Assembly: GCA_900553605.1 (NCBI GenBank)
Contig: USDX01000005.1
Location: 43,032-107,031 of the forward strand
Direction: 5' to 3'
DNA length: 64,000 bases
Origin: an uncultured Eggerthella sp.
GTDB taxonomy: Bacteria; Actinomycetota; Coriobacteriia; Coriobacteriales; Eggerthellaceae
The first letter of the stretch is position 1. Each line of letters begins with the position of its first letter. This document shows, one piece after another, positions 8,333 to 15,737 of this stretch. The notes below the pieces were generated by a model. It was given only the letters and a program-made list of their open reading frames with translations. It ran no database searches and was not told where the DNA came from. The translations under genes and the position numbers were made by a program.

Positions 8333-9243
8333 TATTCTGTTTCTTCGGGCTTTTTCTTGGGCTGGCGGACGTTAACTTTCAGGCTTGCCAGGCTTACGCG
8401 CGAATGTGCCGGAATGGACTCAGTAACAAAAGCGCCGCCTGCTATGACAGTGTCTTCGCCGACGATGGTCTCTCCGCCCAGGACACTAGCATTTGAGTAA
8501 ATAGTCACATTGTCTTCGATGGTGGGGTGGCGCTTCACGCCGGCAAGCTTTTGCCCCGCGCGAGTGGAAAGAGCGCCAAGCGTTACGCCTTGGTAGATCT
8601 TCACATGGTTGCCGATAACGGTGGTTTCGCCGATAACGACACCCGTTGCATGGTCGATAAAGAAGTATTCGCCGATGGTTGCGCCGGCATTGATGTCAAC
8701 ACCAGTGCCGCTATGGGCGTATTCAGTCATGATGCGGGGGATAAGCGGCACGTTCTGCGTGTACAGTTCGTGGGCGATGCGGTATACGAAGATGGCAAAG
8801 AAGCCCGGATAGGAAAAGATAATCTCTTCCTTGCTTTGCGCGGCTGGGTCGCCATCGAAAGCGGCCTGAACATCGGTAAGCAGCACGCGCTGGATTTCGG
8901 GCAGCTTCTCGAAGAAATTCTTACAGATCTCGTCTACGCGAGTCTCAACTTCCTCTTCGCTGATGTCTTCGGCTCCCTTGAACAGCAGCGCTTCTTTCAG
9001 CTGACGGCGCAGGGAATCTTCGATACGGATCAGCGTTTCGCCGATGAAGTATTCGGGGTTGGTGCCGGTGGGAGTTTCATCACCGAAATAGCGAGGGAAC
9101 ATCACGCGGCGCAGATCCTTGATGATGTTGATGATGGCTCTCTTGTTGGGAAAGTGCTTGTCGGGGTCGGTGAAGAAGATCTCGGTGGCGCTGTAGTTTT
9201 TGGCGATACCAGCAACGATTGAGTCGAGGTTTTCGTTGAACAT
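8332..9243 (-). CDS. cysE: Serine O-acetyltransferase
   Basis: Acetylates L-serine with acetyl-CoA to give O-acetylserine for cysteine synthesis. At 303 aa it belongs to the longer EpsC-like class: an N-terminal helical domain of about 160 residues, then a left-handed beta-helix with hexapeptide repeats, including GTGVDINAGATIGEYFFIDH (about residues 188-207) and GVVIGETTVIGNHVKIYQGV, with the catalytic His in FFIDHATG and a second at the KRHPTIEDNV step. The C-terminus PKKKPEETE is charged. AAAGAGG precedes the ATG. No O-acetylserine sulfhydrylase (cysK) is nearby. Confidence 0.9.
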   Translation of the reverse strand: MFNENLDSIVAGIAKNYSATEIFFTDPDKHFPNKRAIINIIKDLRRVMFPRYFGDETPTGTNPEYFIGETLIRIEDSLRRQLKEALLFKGAEDISEEEVETRVDEICKNFFEKLPEIQRVLLTDVQAAFDGDPAAQSKEEIIFSYPGFFAIFVYRIAHELYTQNVPLIPRIMTEYAHSGTGVDINAGATIGEYFFIDHATGVVIGETTVIGNHVKIYQGVTLGALSTRAGQKLAGVKRHPTIEDNVTIYSNASVLGGETIVGEDTVIAGGAFVTESIPAHSRVSLASLKVNVRQPKKKPEETE

Positions 9244-9758
9244 GCGGTCCTCTTTCGGTTGATGATGCGCTTAAGGTTGATGAGCGCGTTTTTGTTTTTC
9301 CTATCGTAGCGTGAAGCGATGCGTACTCCAATACACGAACCGTTAATTCCGACCATTTTTGTAGGTTTTTGGCAGGGAAGCGTTGACCGGGCATGATTGC
9401 TGGCTTGCTGTATCTGTGTAGCCAGGGAAGTTGGTGGAAGGGGTTGGGAGCGGGAATTGCCCGCAAGGCTGCATCTGCGTAACTGGGGAAGATGGGGCGT
9501 TTCGGGCATTAGCAGAGCGGGCGTCCGCCAGATCGAGGGTCCAAGGCGAGAGCCAAATGCTGAGGCGAGCAGCTATTGGATAAAAGATATGTGGGGAAAT
9601 AGTTAGATAAACTAAGTAATTTACAAAGTGCGCTACAGTTATTTCTTGCAGTTATTGGACAAAACATGCATTTATGAAGAGAACTTAGCGCACTGCATAC
9701 AACAGCAGTGGTGCGCATAGAGCCGCGCGGGGTTTCTCGTGGCATTGAGGAGATCGAA
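9244..9758. other. Intergenic region between divergent cysE and degV-like genes
   Basis: About 515 bases with no supportable gene. It holds a nine-base inverted pair, AGTGCGCTA (9627-9635) and TAGCGCACT (9686-9694), and two related direct repeats, TATTGGATAAAAGAT (from 9574) and TATTGGACAAAACAT (from 9653). These flank the probable promoter area of the downstream gene and could be operators. The short frames here have no family features. Confidence 0.5.
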
Positions 9759-10598
9759 TTGATTCGCATCATCGTTGACTCGGGATCTGACCTGTTACCG
9801 GAGGTCGCCCATGAGCACAACATTCAGGTTTTGCCGCTTCTCGCCAATGTGGATGGGGTCGAGTATCGCGATGGGATCGATTTGAAGCGCGATGATTTTT
9901 ATACGTTGCTCGAAGAAACGGGCGCGTTTCCTAAGACCTCCCAAGTGTCACCCCATGTGTTTGCCGAGGCATTCAGAGAAGCGCGCGATTCAGGTGATCA
10001 GGTTATCGCTATTACTCTTTCTTCGGCGTTGAGCGGTACCTATCAAAGCGCCAAACTTGCGCAAGCCATGGTGGGAGAAGAGGGCGTTTATGTCGTTGAC
10101 TCCCTGTCTGCATCGTACGCCATCGCCATGATTGCGGAATATGCCAGCGCGCTGCGTGACGAAGGCTTGTCTGCAAAGCAGATCGTTGCCGAAATCGAAC
10201 GATTCAAAGGTCGGGTGAAGCTGGTTGCCATGCTTGACACGTTGGAGTACCTGCAGCGCGGCGGGCGCTTGCCCAAAGCTGCCGCCCGCTTGGGTGAGGC
10301 TGCGAAGCTGAAGCCCGTTGTGGTGATTAGCGAAGAGGGCGAAGTGGGTCTTAGCACGGCTGTGCTTGGACGAAAACGTGCCCTCGATACGCTATTGAAG
10401 AAGGTTGCTAAATATTCGGTTGATGCTTCTTTCCCTGCTATTCCGATTTACTCCTTTGGCACAAAAACATGTGCAAAGATGGAGGATGAGATGGCAGGTG
10501 CTGGTATGAGTTTGTCTGACAGACATCAAATCGGGTTCGTGATCGGCTCCCATATTGGCCCAGGTGCTTACGGTGTTGTCTTCGTAGAGCAGGAGTAG
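9759..10598 (+). CDS. DegV family fatty-acid-binding protein
   Basis: 279 aa protein of the DegV family, which bind a fatty acid and, as FakB proteins, present it to the kinase FakA. The N-terminus IRIIVDSGSDLLPE, the middle PKTSQVSPHVFAEAF with TSQ..P, and the segment ALSGTYQSA plus DTLEYLQRGGRL (about residues 164-175) are typical. The frame opens at 9708, but a TTG at 9759 sits six bases after GAGGAG and begins the conserved sequence, so it is taken as start. No fakA is next to it. Confidence 0.85.
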   Translation: MIRIIVDSGSDLLPEVAHEHNIQVLPLLANVDGVEYRDGIDLKRDDFYTLLEETGAFPKTSQVSPHVFAEAFREARDSGDQVIAITLSSALSGTYQSAKLAQAMVGEEGVYVVDSLSASYAIAMIAEYASALRDEGLSAKQIVAEIERFKGRVKLVAMLDTLEYLQRGGRLPKAAARLGEAAKLKPVVVISEEGEVGLSTAVLGRKRALDTLLKKVAKYSVDASFPAIPIYSFGTKTCAKMEDEMAGAGMSLSDRHQIGFVIGSHIGPGAYGVVFVEQE

Positions 10599-10746
10599 CT
10601 CATGCTGAATTCCCCGCTTCTCGGTTAAAAGTTTACTATGGCTAATTTCTGACAGTATTCCGACTTCTTGCAGGTATCATGGGCATCGATAAAGAATGCC
10701 CTTTGCGCAATGCAAAAGGGCCGTATTGTAAGAATCGAGGGTCCAT

Positions 10747-11664
10747 ATGCGTTTTCTCGGCGAGGATATTACGGTATTGGCAGGACACGGCTTTGATGAA
10801 AAGGGGCCGTATCTTCTCATCAACGATATAAGCAAAGCGGCGCAGTATCGTTTTAGCGTGAGAGGCAGGGCGTTTACTTTGAAGCGACTGCCTGAACGGT
10901 ATTGCGTTGGCAGGTTTGATTTGCTTACGCACCAGAAGAGCGTGTGTCCTTTGCAAGTAAAACTGTTGCCCTCGGAGAAAGACAGCATGTGTCCTGCTTG
11001 CAGGGAGGCGACAGGATTCAACCCATCTTTTTATTACGCTGAAACAATATCGCCGCAACAGCGCGCCTACAATGAAACGCCCCATTACGTTTACCTGGCC
11101 TATTTCTCTAAACAGCATATTAAAGCGGGTATCTCATCGGAAACGCGAGGCATAGAACGTTTGCTGGAGCAAGGAGCCCGTGCCGCCTGCGTTGTTGGGC
11201 GCTTTCCTAATGCGTATGAAGCTCGCGTTTTGGAGGCTGCATTATGTGCTCAGCAGCAGATACTGGAAACTATGCGTGCATCGGTGAAAGCGCGGTTGCT
11301 TGCGGAAGAGCCCTATAAAGCCGTGGAGGCTTGTGAGACGCTAGAAACTAGAGCGAGCGCCTTGGCTCAGATTGATGAGGTGGTCCGTGCGGGATTTTCG
11401 TTAAAGGAAGGCGCCCAGGATCTTTCGCACTATTATTTTGGAGGTCCGTCACCCGATGTTAGCGAATTGCAGTTGCCAAATGGCCATGAAACCGAATGCG
11501 CGGGAGAATGCCTTGGGATGGTCGGGGATAAGCTGGTTATGAGACAGGGTAGTTTTGGGTATGTGGCTTCCCTTAAAGAATGGGTTGCTCATGCGATCGA
11601 TCTTTTTGAGGGAGAGGTTCACTTCGAATACGAGTCGGCACCGCAGCAGATCTCGTTGTTCTAA
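10747..11664 (+). CDS. DUF2797 family protein
   Basis: 305 aa protein of unknown function. The central part PHYVYLAYFSKQHIKAGISS followed by RLLEQGARAACVVG (about residues 115-150) matches the DUF2797 pattern 'YLAYF..KVG(I/V)..R..EQGA'. Two cysteine pairs in the first third (CPLQ at about 60 and CPAC at about 79) may bind a metal. No signal peptide or membrane segment, so probably cytoplasmic. No partner gene is evident; it stands alone before a terminator. Confidence 0.7.
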   Translation: MRFLGEDITVLAGHGFDEKGPYLLINDISKAAQYRFSVRGRAFTLKRLPERYCVGRFDLLTHQKSVCPLQVKLLPSEKDSMCPACREATGFNPSFYYAETISPQQRAYNETPHYVYLAYFSKQHIKAGISSETRGIERLLEQGARAACVVGRFPNAYEARVLEAALCAQQQILETMRASVKARLLAEEPYKAVEACETLETRASALAQIDEVVRAGFSLKEGAQDLSHYYFGGPSPDVSELQLPNGHETECAGECLGMVGDKLVMRQGSFGYVASLKEWVAHAIDLFEGEVHFEYESAPQQISLF

Positions 11665-11718
11665 CTTCGAGCGCCTTGGGCTCTACAAATGTTTTGGTTT
11701 TAAGCGCCGTTCCGGTTT

Positions 11719-11762
11719 GAACTGCCTCCCATTTCTCATGTCCAAGAATTGGGAGGCAGTTC
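11719..11762. terminator. Bidirectional terminator
   Basis: GAACTGCCTCCCA and TGGGAGGCAGTTC form a 13-base-pair stem between convergent genes; weaker pairing extends it outward to about 11704-11774. Confidence 0.8.
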
Positions 11763-11780
11763 AGTTCCGGGCGGCGTTTT

Positions 11781-12350
11781 CTATTTTCGTAGGGACGCTT
11801 CTCCAGAAACGAGGCTTTTGGATAGCTCGGCTAAACGCTTGGCCGAAAGATGCTTTCCTTCCTTAACCCACTGTCGATAGAGAGTTAGTGCTGTATTGCA
11901 GCTAAACATAAGAACAAGGGAGATCTCGGCAGCAGAAAGGCGCCCGAACTTTCGGGTGTTGATGCGCTGAAGCTCGGTTAGTCGGGCGATGAGCGTACTG
12001 CTGATGCTTTCTGAGCTGGTACCGCAAACCAAGCATTCGTAAACAGGATTCTGATTTCCTTCATCGCAGAGATGGAGGATCAATTCAGCGACGAATTGCT
12101 CGTTGTTTTCAGGCAGATTCAGGCCTTCGGTTTTGTCGAGAAACGACCCCAGGAAAACATCGAGGTATTCCTGGGCAAGGTTTTCAAGTGCGGGGTAGTG
12201 ACGGTAGAACGTTTTTTTGCCGATGCGCGCTTGGCGACATAGTTCAGCAACGGTAATGGATTCGAGCGCTTGTTTGCCGGCAAGCTCTTCAAAGGATCCG
12301 TGGATGGCCTCAAGGGTCTTTACAATGCGAAGGTCGGTGGCGTTGGCCAT
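11781..12350 (-). CDS. TetR/AcrR family transcriptional regulator
   Basis: 189 aa from the chosen start. The N-terminal helix-turn-helix is clear: ESITVAELCRQARIGKKTFYRHYPALENLAQEY (about residues 29-61) has the TetR pattern 'T...IA..AGVS..T.Y.HF..K..L'. The C-terminal ligand domain is divergent. The frame continues upstream to 12413, but an ATG at 12350 directly preceded by AAGGAGAAACG is the likely start. Its target is unknown; the reductase gene upstream on the same strand (12601-13176) is the nearest candidate. Confidence 0.85.
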   Translation of the reverse strand: MANATDLRIVKTLEAIHGSFEELAGKQALESITVAELCRQARIGKKTFYRHYPALENLAQEYLDVFLGSFLDKTEGLNLPENNEQFVAELILHLCDEGNQNPVYECLVCGTSSESISSTLIARLTELQRINTRKFGRLSAAEISLVLMFSCNTALTLYRQWVKEGKHLSAKRLAELSKSLVSGEASLRK

Positions 12351-12536
12351 TCGTTTCTCCTTGTTGCTGTTGAATGTCTGTTTTATTCTTTGACTCATAG
12401 TACCCAATAACACTGCAGGATTGGATCATTGTGACGAATAACACAAGGGTATATTAAGCTATGTAAGTAGCATAACTCTACATAATCCCAGGTGAACATG
12501 GTGATACTAGGGTGTTGTCGATGTGAGTTTTGGCAT

Positions 12537-12560
12537 AAAAAAGGCAGCTGTTTTGCTGCC
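12537..12560 (-). terminator. Terminator of the flavodoxin-fold reductase gene
   Basis: GGCAGC-TGTTTT-GCTGCC hairpin followed on the minus strand by a run of T (TTTTTTAT), 40 bases after the gene's stop. Confidence 0.85.
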
Positions 12561-12600
12561 CTCGATTCAATAATGGGTTAACCCGAAACGTTTACGTGGT

Positions 12601-13176
12601 TTATTTTCCGGAAGCTTTTTCCAGGGCTTCAGACAAAAGCGCTCCTACCTTTGCTCCGATTACGTCTAAGCCTGCTGCGCTTACGCATTCGCATTTGCCG
12701 ATGCCGTATTCGCGGGCGAGCATTGCGATGTTTTGGTAGCCGCAGTCGGCCTCGTCGGGGAGCATGCCGCCGCGGGTGGTTACGTATACCAGCTTGTCGG
12801 CGTTGCATAAGCCAACGGGACCGTGCTCGCCGTAGCGATACAGGATGCCCACCACATCGATGTCCTCGATGTACGCCTTAAGCGAAGCGGGGTAGCTCGA
12901 AGCCCAGAACGGTGCAGCGATAACAATGCGGTCGGCATCGCGGAACTGACGAGCGCGGGCGAATGCTGCATCATCGAGTCTGCCTTCTTCTGCCAGTTTC
13001 TGGCGGGCATTCAACGTTTCTGAGGTTAGGGGCGCAATCTTTTCCTCTTCAAGCACCACTTCGTTTACCTCGAAGGGCTCTTCAGCCTGCATTGCCTCGA
13101 TAACTCCCCGGGCGAGTTTCAAAGAACGGGAGGTTTCGCGGTTCACGCATGCGTTTACGAACAGTAGTTTCTTCAT
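12601..13176 (-). CDS. Flavodoxin-fold NAD(P)H oxidoreductase (AzoR/quinone reductase-like)
   Basis: 191 aa protein of the flavodoxin_2 family (FMN-dependent NADH-azoreductase / NAD(P)H quinone dehydrogenase). The start KKLLFVNACVNRETSRSLKL contains the FMN phosphate loop, AAPFWASSYPASLKAYIEDI (about residues 88-107) is the family's conserved strand-helix, and VTTRGGML the third FMN contact. Acts in the cytoplasm on quinones, azo or similar compounds; the true substrate is unknown. Start supported by AAAGGAAACG upstream. The TetR gene lies downstream on the same strand. Confidence 0.82.
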   Translation of the reverse strand: MKKLLFVNACVNRETSRSLKLARGVIEAMQAEEPFEVNEVVLEEEKIAPLTSETLNARQKLAEEGRLDDAAFARARQFRDADRIVIAAPFWASSYPASLKAYIEDIDVVGILYRYGEHGPVGLCNADKLVYVTTRGGMLPDEADCGYQNIAMLAREYGIGKCECVSAAGLDVIGAKVGALLSEALEKASGK

Positions 13177-13277
13177 GGGCTCGTTTCCTTTCGGGCTTGC
13201 GCTTTTGGTCGGTGCACGGGAAGGGGGCTTGCTCTGCGACGTTCGCCACCATTTCCCAGAAGCTCCGTAAGCGATAA

Positions 13278-13315
13278 ATGAAAGCCCCTTTAGCGTAACG
13301 CTAAAGGGGCTTTCA
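13278..13315. terminator. Terminator after the aminotransferase gene
   Basis: TGAAAGCCCCTTTAGCG pairs with CGCTAAAGGGGCTTTCA, a strong symmetric stem that works on either strand. Confidence 0.85.
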
Positions 13316-13358
13316 TGATCTGGTTTGTTGCGTTTGGGATCGGATGATCATTCGGCAG

Positions 13359-14921
13359 TTATGCCTGTCGATAGTGGCGCAGGAAGTCGTCCAGATTGGT
13401 CATGCATTCGCTGAGCACTTCGATGCGCGGCAGATATACCACGCGGAAATGGTCGGGTTGTTGCCAGTTGAAGCCTTTGCCTGGAACCAGCAGGATCTTC
13501 TTTTCATGCAGCAAATCAAGAGCAAATTGTTCATCGTTGGTGATATTGAATTTCTTTGCGTCGATTTTCGGGAAGATGTAGAAGCCACCCTTTGGTTTTA
13601 CCGCGGTAATGCCGTCAATGCTGTTGAGGGCGTTGTACACGTATTCGCGCTGTTCGTATACACGTCCACCGGGAACCACATAGCTTTCTACACTTTGGTG
13701 TCCCCAAAGTGCCGTTTGAACGATGCTTTGTGCGGGAACGTTGGAGCACAGGCGCATGTTCGAGAGCATATCGATTCCCAGGATGAAGTCACGAGCGCAG
13801 TCGCGGTTGCCGGAAAGTACCATCCAGCCAATGCGATAGCCAGCGATCATGTGGCTCTTCGAGAGGCCGCTGAAGGTGACGCAGAACAGGTCGGGAGCCA
13901 TGCTGGCGATAGACACATGCTCTTCACCGTCGAACACCAGGCGGTCATAAATCTCATCGGAGAAGATCATGAGCTGGTGCTTGCGGGCCACATCGACTAT
14001 CTCCTGCAACACTTCGCGCGGGTACAGTGCGCCCGTGGGATTGTTGGGGTTGATGATGACGATGGCCTTGGTGCGCGGTGTGATTTTGCTTTCGATGTCT
14101 TGAATGTCGGGATACCACTCCGCCTGCTCGTCGCAAATATAGTGCACGGGATTGCCGCCTGCGAGTGTTGCACACGCCGTCCAAAGCGGGTAGTCGGGGC
14201 TTGGGATAAGGATCTCGTCGCCATTATCGAGAAGAGCTTGCATACACAGGTTGATAAGCTCGCTCACGCCGTTGCCGGTGTAAATGCTGTCCATGTCCAC
14301 GTTGGGCAGGCCTTTGATCTGAGAGTACTGCATGATGGCCTTGCGGGCGCTGAAGAGCCCCTTCGAGTCGCTGTAGCCTTCGCAGTCGGGCAGCTGGTGA
14401 CGCATGTCCTGCACAACTTCATCTGGAGTGCGGAAGCCGAAGGGGGCGGGGTTGCCGATGTTGAGCTTCAGGATGCGCATGCCTTGGCGTTCCATGCGTG
14501 CCGCTTCGTCTACAACCGGGCCTCGAACGTCGTACAGGACGTTGTCGAGCTTGGAGGATTTCTTGAACTGACGCATGGGTGCACTTCCTTCTGTGGTGGT
14601 TGCCGCAGTACCGTTTGCTTGTTCGCTGCTGGCTTCTGTGGTGTTGCTTTTGGTGGTTGCAGTGGTTGCCGAGTTGGTTTGGGCGGGTTTGCTCTCGTGG
14701 GTTTTGCCTTCGGCGAGCCACGATGTAGGAACGTTTAGTGTTTGGGCTAGCACCGCCATGACGTCGGGGCGGGGAATTGTTTTTCCGCTTACATATTGGC
14801 TTACCTGGCTTTTGCCCAGCTTGAATCCAAGAGCTTCAGCGGCATGGATGAGGTCGGTTTGCTTCATGTTCGCGCTGCCCATGGCAGCTTTAAGCCGATC
14901 GGAAAACGTTTGCTGCGCCAC
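13359..14921 (-). CDS. XRE-type HTH domain fused to alanine-type aminotransferase
   Basis: 520 aa two-domain protein. Residues 1-66 are a Cro/CI-type helix-turn-helix (SDRLKAAMGSANMKQTDLIH, then KSQVSQYVSGKTIPRPDVMA). A Thr/Ala/Ser-rich linker follows (about 70-112). The rest is a fold-type I PLP aminotransferase closely resembling E. coli AlaA: KSSKLDNVLYDVRGPV, LKLNIGNPAPFGF, IINPNNPTGALYPRE, FSDEIYDRL and the PLP-lysine motif SGLSKSHMIAGYR. It probably makes alanine from pyruvate and glutamate while binding DNA, perhaps its own promoter, where five TTGAAC elements occur. This is not the MocR layout, which uses a GntR-type winged helix. TAAGGAGACAGC-like sequence precedes the ATG. Confidence 0.88.
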   Translation of the reverse strand: MAQQTFSDRLKAAMGSANMKQTDLIHAAEALGFKLGKSQVSQYVSGKTIPRPDVMAVLAQTLNVPTSWLAEGKTHESKPAQTNSATTATTKSNTTEASSEQANGTAATTTEGSAPMRQFKKSSKLDNVLYDVRGPVVDEAARMERQGMRILKLNIGNPAPFGFRTPDEVVQDMRHQLPDCEGYSDSKGLFSARKAIMQYSQIKGLPNVDMDSIYTGNGVSELINLCMQALLDNGDEILIPSPDYPLWTACATLAGGNPVHYICDEQAEWYPDIQDIESKITPRTKAIVIINPNNPTGALYPREVLQEIVDVARKHQLMIFSDEIYDRLVFDGEEHVSIASMAPDLFCVTFSGLSKSHMIAGYRIGWMVLSGNRDCARDFILGIDMLSNMRLCSNVPAQSIVQTALWGHQSVESYVVPGGRVYEQREYVYNALNSIDGITAVKPKGGFYIFPKIDAKKFNITNDEQFALDLLHEKKILLVPGKGFNWQQPDHFRVVYLPRIEVLSECMTNLDDFLRHYRQA

Positions 14922-14934
14922 GCTGTCTCCTTAA

Positions 14935-15045
14935 GTTCAAACTAATTTTGAACTTTTCTTGGCACTGAAGTGAAAAGTTCAATTTATAAGAGGATAGCAT
15001 GTCATTAAATTGAACTGAAGAGAATATCGGTAAAGTAAATTGAAC
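14935..15045. promoter_or_regulatory. Array of five TTGAAC/GTTCAA elements
   Basis: Just upstream of the HTH-aminotransferase gene: GTTCAA at 14935 and 14977, TTGAAC at 14948, 15010 and 15040. Together 14948 and 14977 form the arms of a longer inverted repeat (TTGAACTTTTC .. GAAAAGTTCAA). The last two copies have the same orientation and are exactly 30 bases apart. Best read as operator sites, probably for the fused HTH domain. Confidence 0.6.
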
Positions 15046-15053
15046 TATGGCTA

Positions 15054-15086
15054 CAAAAAAAGCGAACGGCAACGCGCCGTTCGCTT
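15054..15086 (-). terminator. Terminator after acpP
   Basis: AAGCGAACGGC and GCCGTTCGCTT stem; on the minus strand it is followed by seven T, typical of an intrinsic terminator for the acpP message. Confidence 0.85.
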
Positions 15087-15135
15087 GAAAGAGCTAGGGG
15101 GTTGCTCCCCGCCCACATCGTGCTAAGTGCAAAAA

Positions 15136-15168
15136 GTGGGAAAATGGGACCTGTCCCTATATTCCCAC
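15136..15168 (-). repeat. Dispersed palindromic repeat, short form (copy 5)
   Basis: 33 bases reading GTGGGAATATAGGGACAGGT.. on the minus strand. Its first G is the last base of the acpP TAG stop codon, the same arrangement as copies 3 and 4. Confidence 0.85.
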
Positions 15169-15392
15169 TATTCCTGCAGGCCCTCGATGTAGTTGATCAG
15201 GTCGCCTACGGTTTCCAGGTCTTCGGGCTCGCCGAACTCGATGCCACATTCGTCTTCCAGATCGCAGATGAGTTCAACCATGTCGAGGGAATCGATACCC
15301 AGAGAATCGAAGGTAGAGTCTTCGGTAACCTGCTCGGGCTCGATGTCGAGGTTGTTGTTGAGAAGGGTGGTAATGGTGTTCATGATATCCAT
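15168..15392 (-). CDS. acpP: Acyl carrier protein
   Basis: 74 aa acidic carrier protein. The phosphopantetheine attachment site is the Ser in GIDSLDMVEL (about residue 35). It carries growing acyl chains in fatty acid synthesis. AAAGGA lies eight bases before the first ATG; a second in-frame ATG three codons later is less well placed. No fatty acid synthesis genes adjoin it, so a specialised carrier role cannot be excluded, but its sequence is ordinary for AcpP. Confidence 0.9.
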   Translation of the reverse strand: MDIMNTITTLLNNNLDIEPEQVTEDSTFDSLGIDSLDMVELICDLEDECGIEFGEPEDLETVGDLINYIEGLQE

Positions 15393-15512
15393 GATGAAAG
15401 TCCTTTCGTTGTGCGATAAAACGCGAGGACATTGTACCCGATTACGCCGTATCGACCAGCGAAAGCGCGAGATCCTAACGAATTAGCACCGAGGGGAATT
15501 GCAAAGTAGAAA

Positions 15513-15609
15513 TGGCGGAGACGTGTGCGAATCGAACACACCTGAGACGTTCTGCGCGCCTCTCAGCGGCTTTGAAGGCCGTGGGGCCCACCAGGACCCA
15601 TCCGTCTCC
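15513..15609 (-). tRNA. selC: tRNA-Sec (anticodon UCA)
   Basis: About 97 bases including encoded CCA. Features: acceptor arm GGAGACG with CGTCTCC, anticodon loop CTTCAAA giving UCA (complement of 15573-15575), a long variable arm with CTGAGA and TCTCAG stems, T-loop TTCGATT, and discriminator G followed by CCA. The long extra arm and UCA anticodon identify the selenocysteine tRNA. selB and selA lie just upstream on the same strand. Confidence 0.95.
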
Positions 15610-15737
15610 CTATGGAAACCGTGCCCATAATACCTTTTCAGGCGCGAAAAACCAGGTTTTTACCGCTTAATTCGGTAATCGGCAAAAGCTGGACAAGCGG
15701 CCTTTTGTCTGTTTAACGGATAGGGCTGCCTGCGTAT

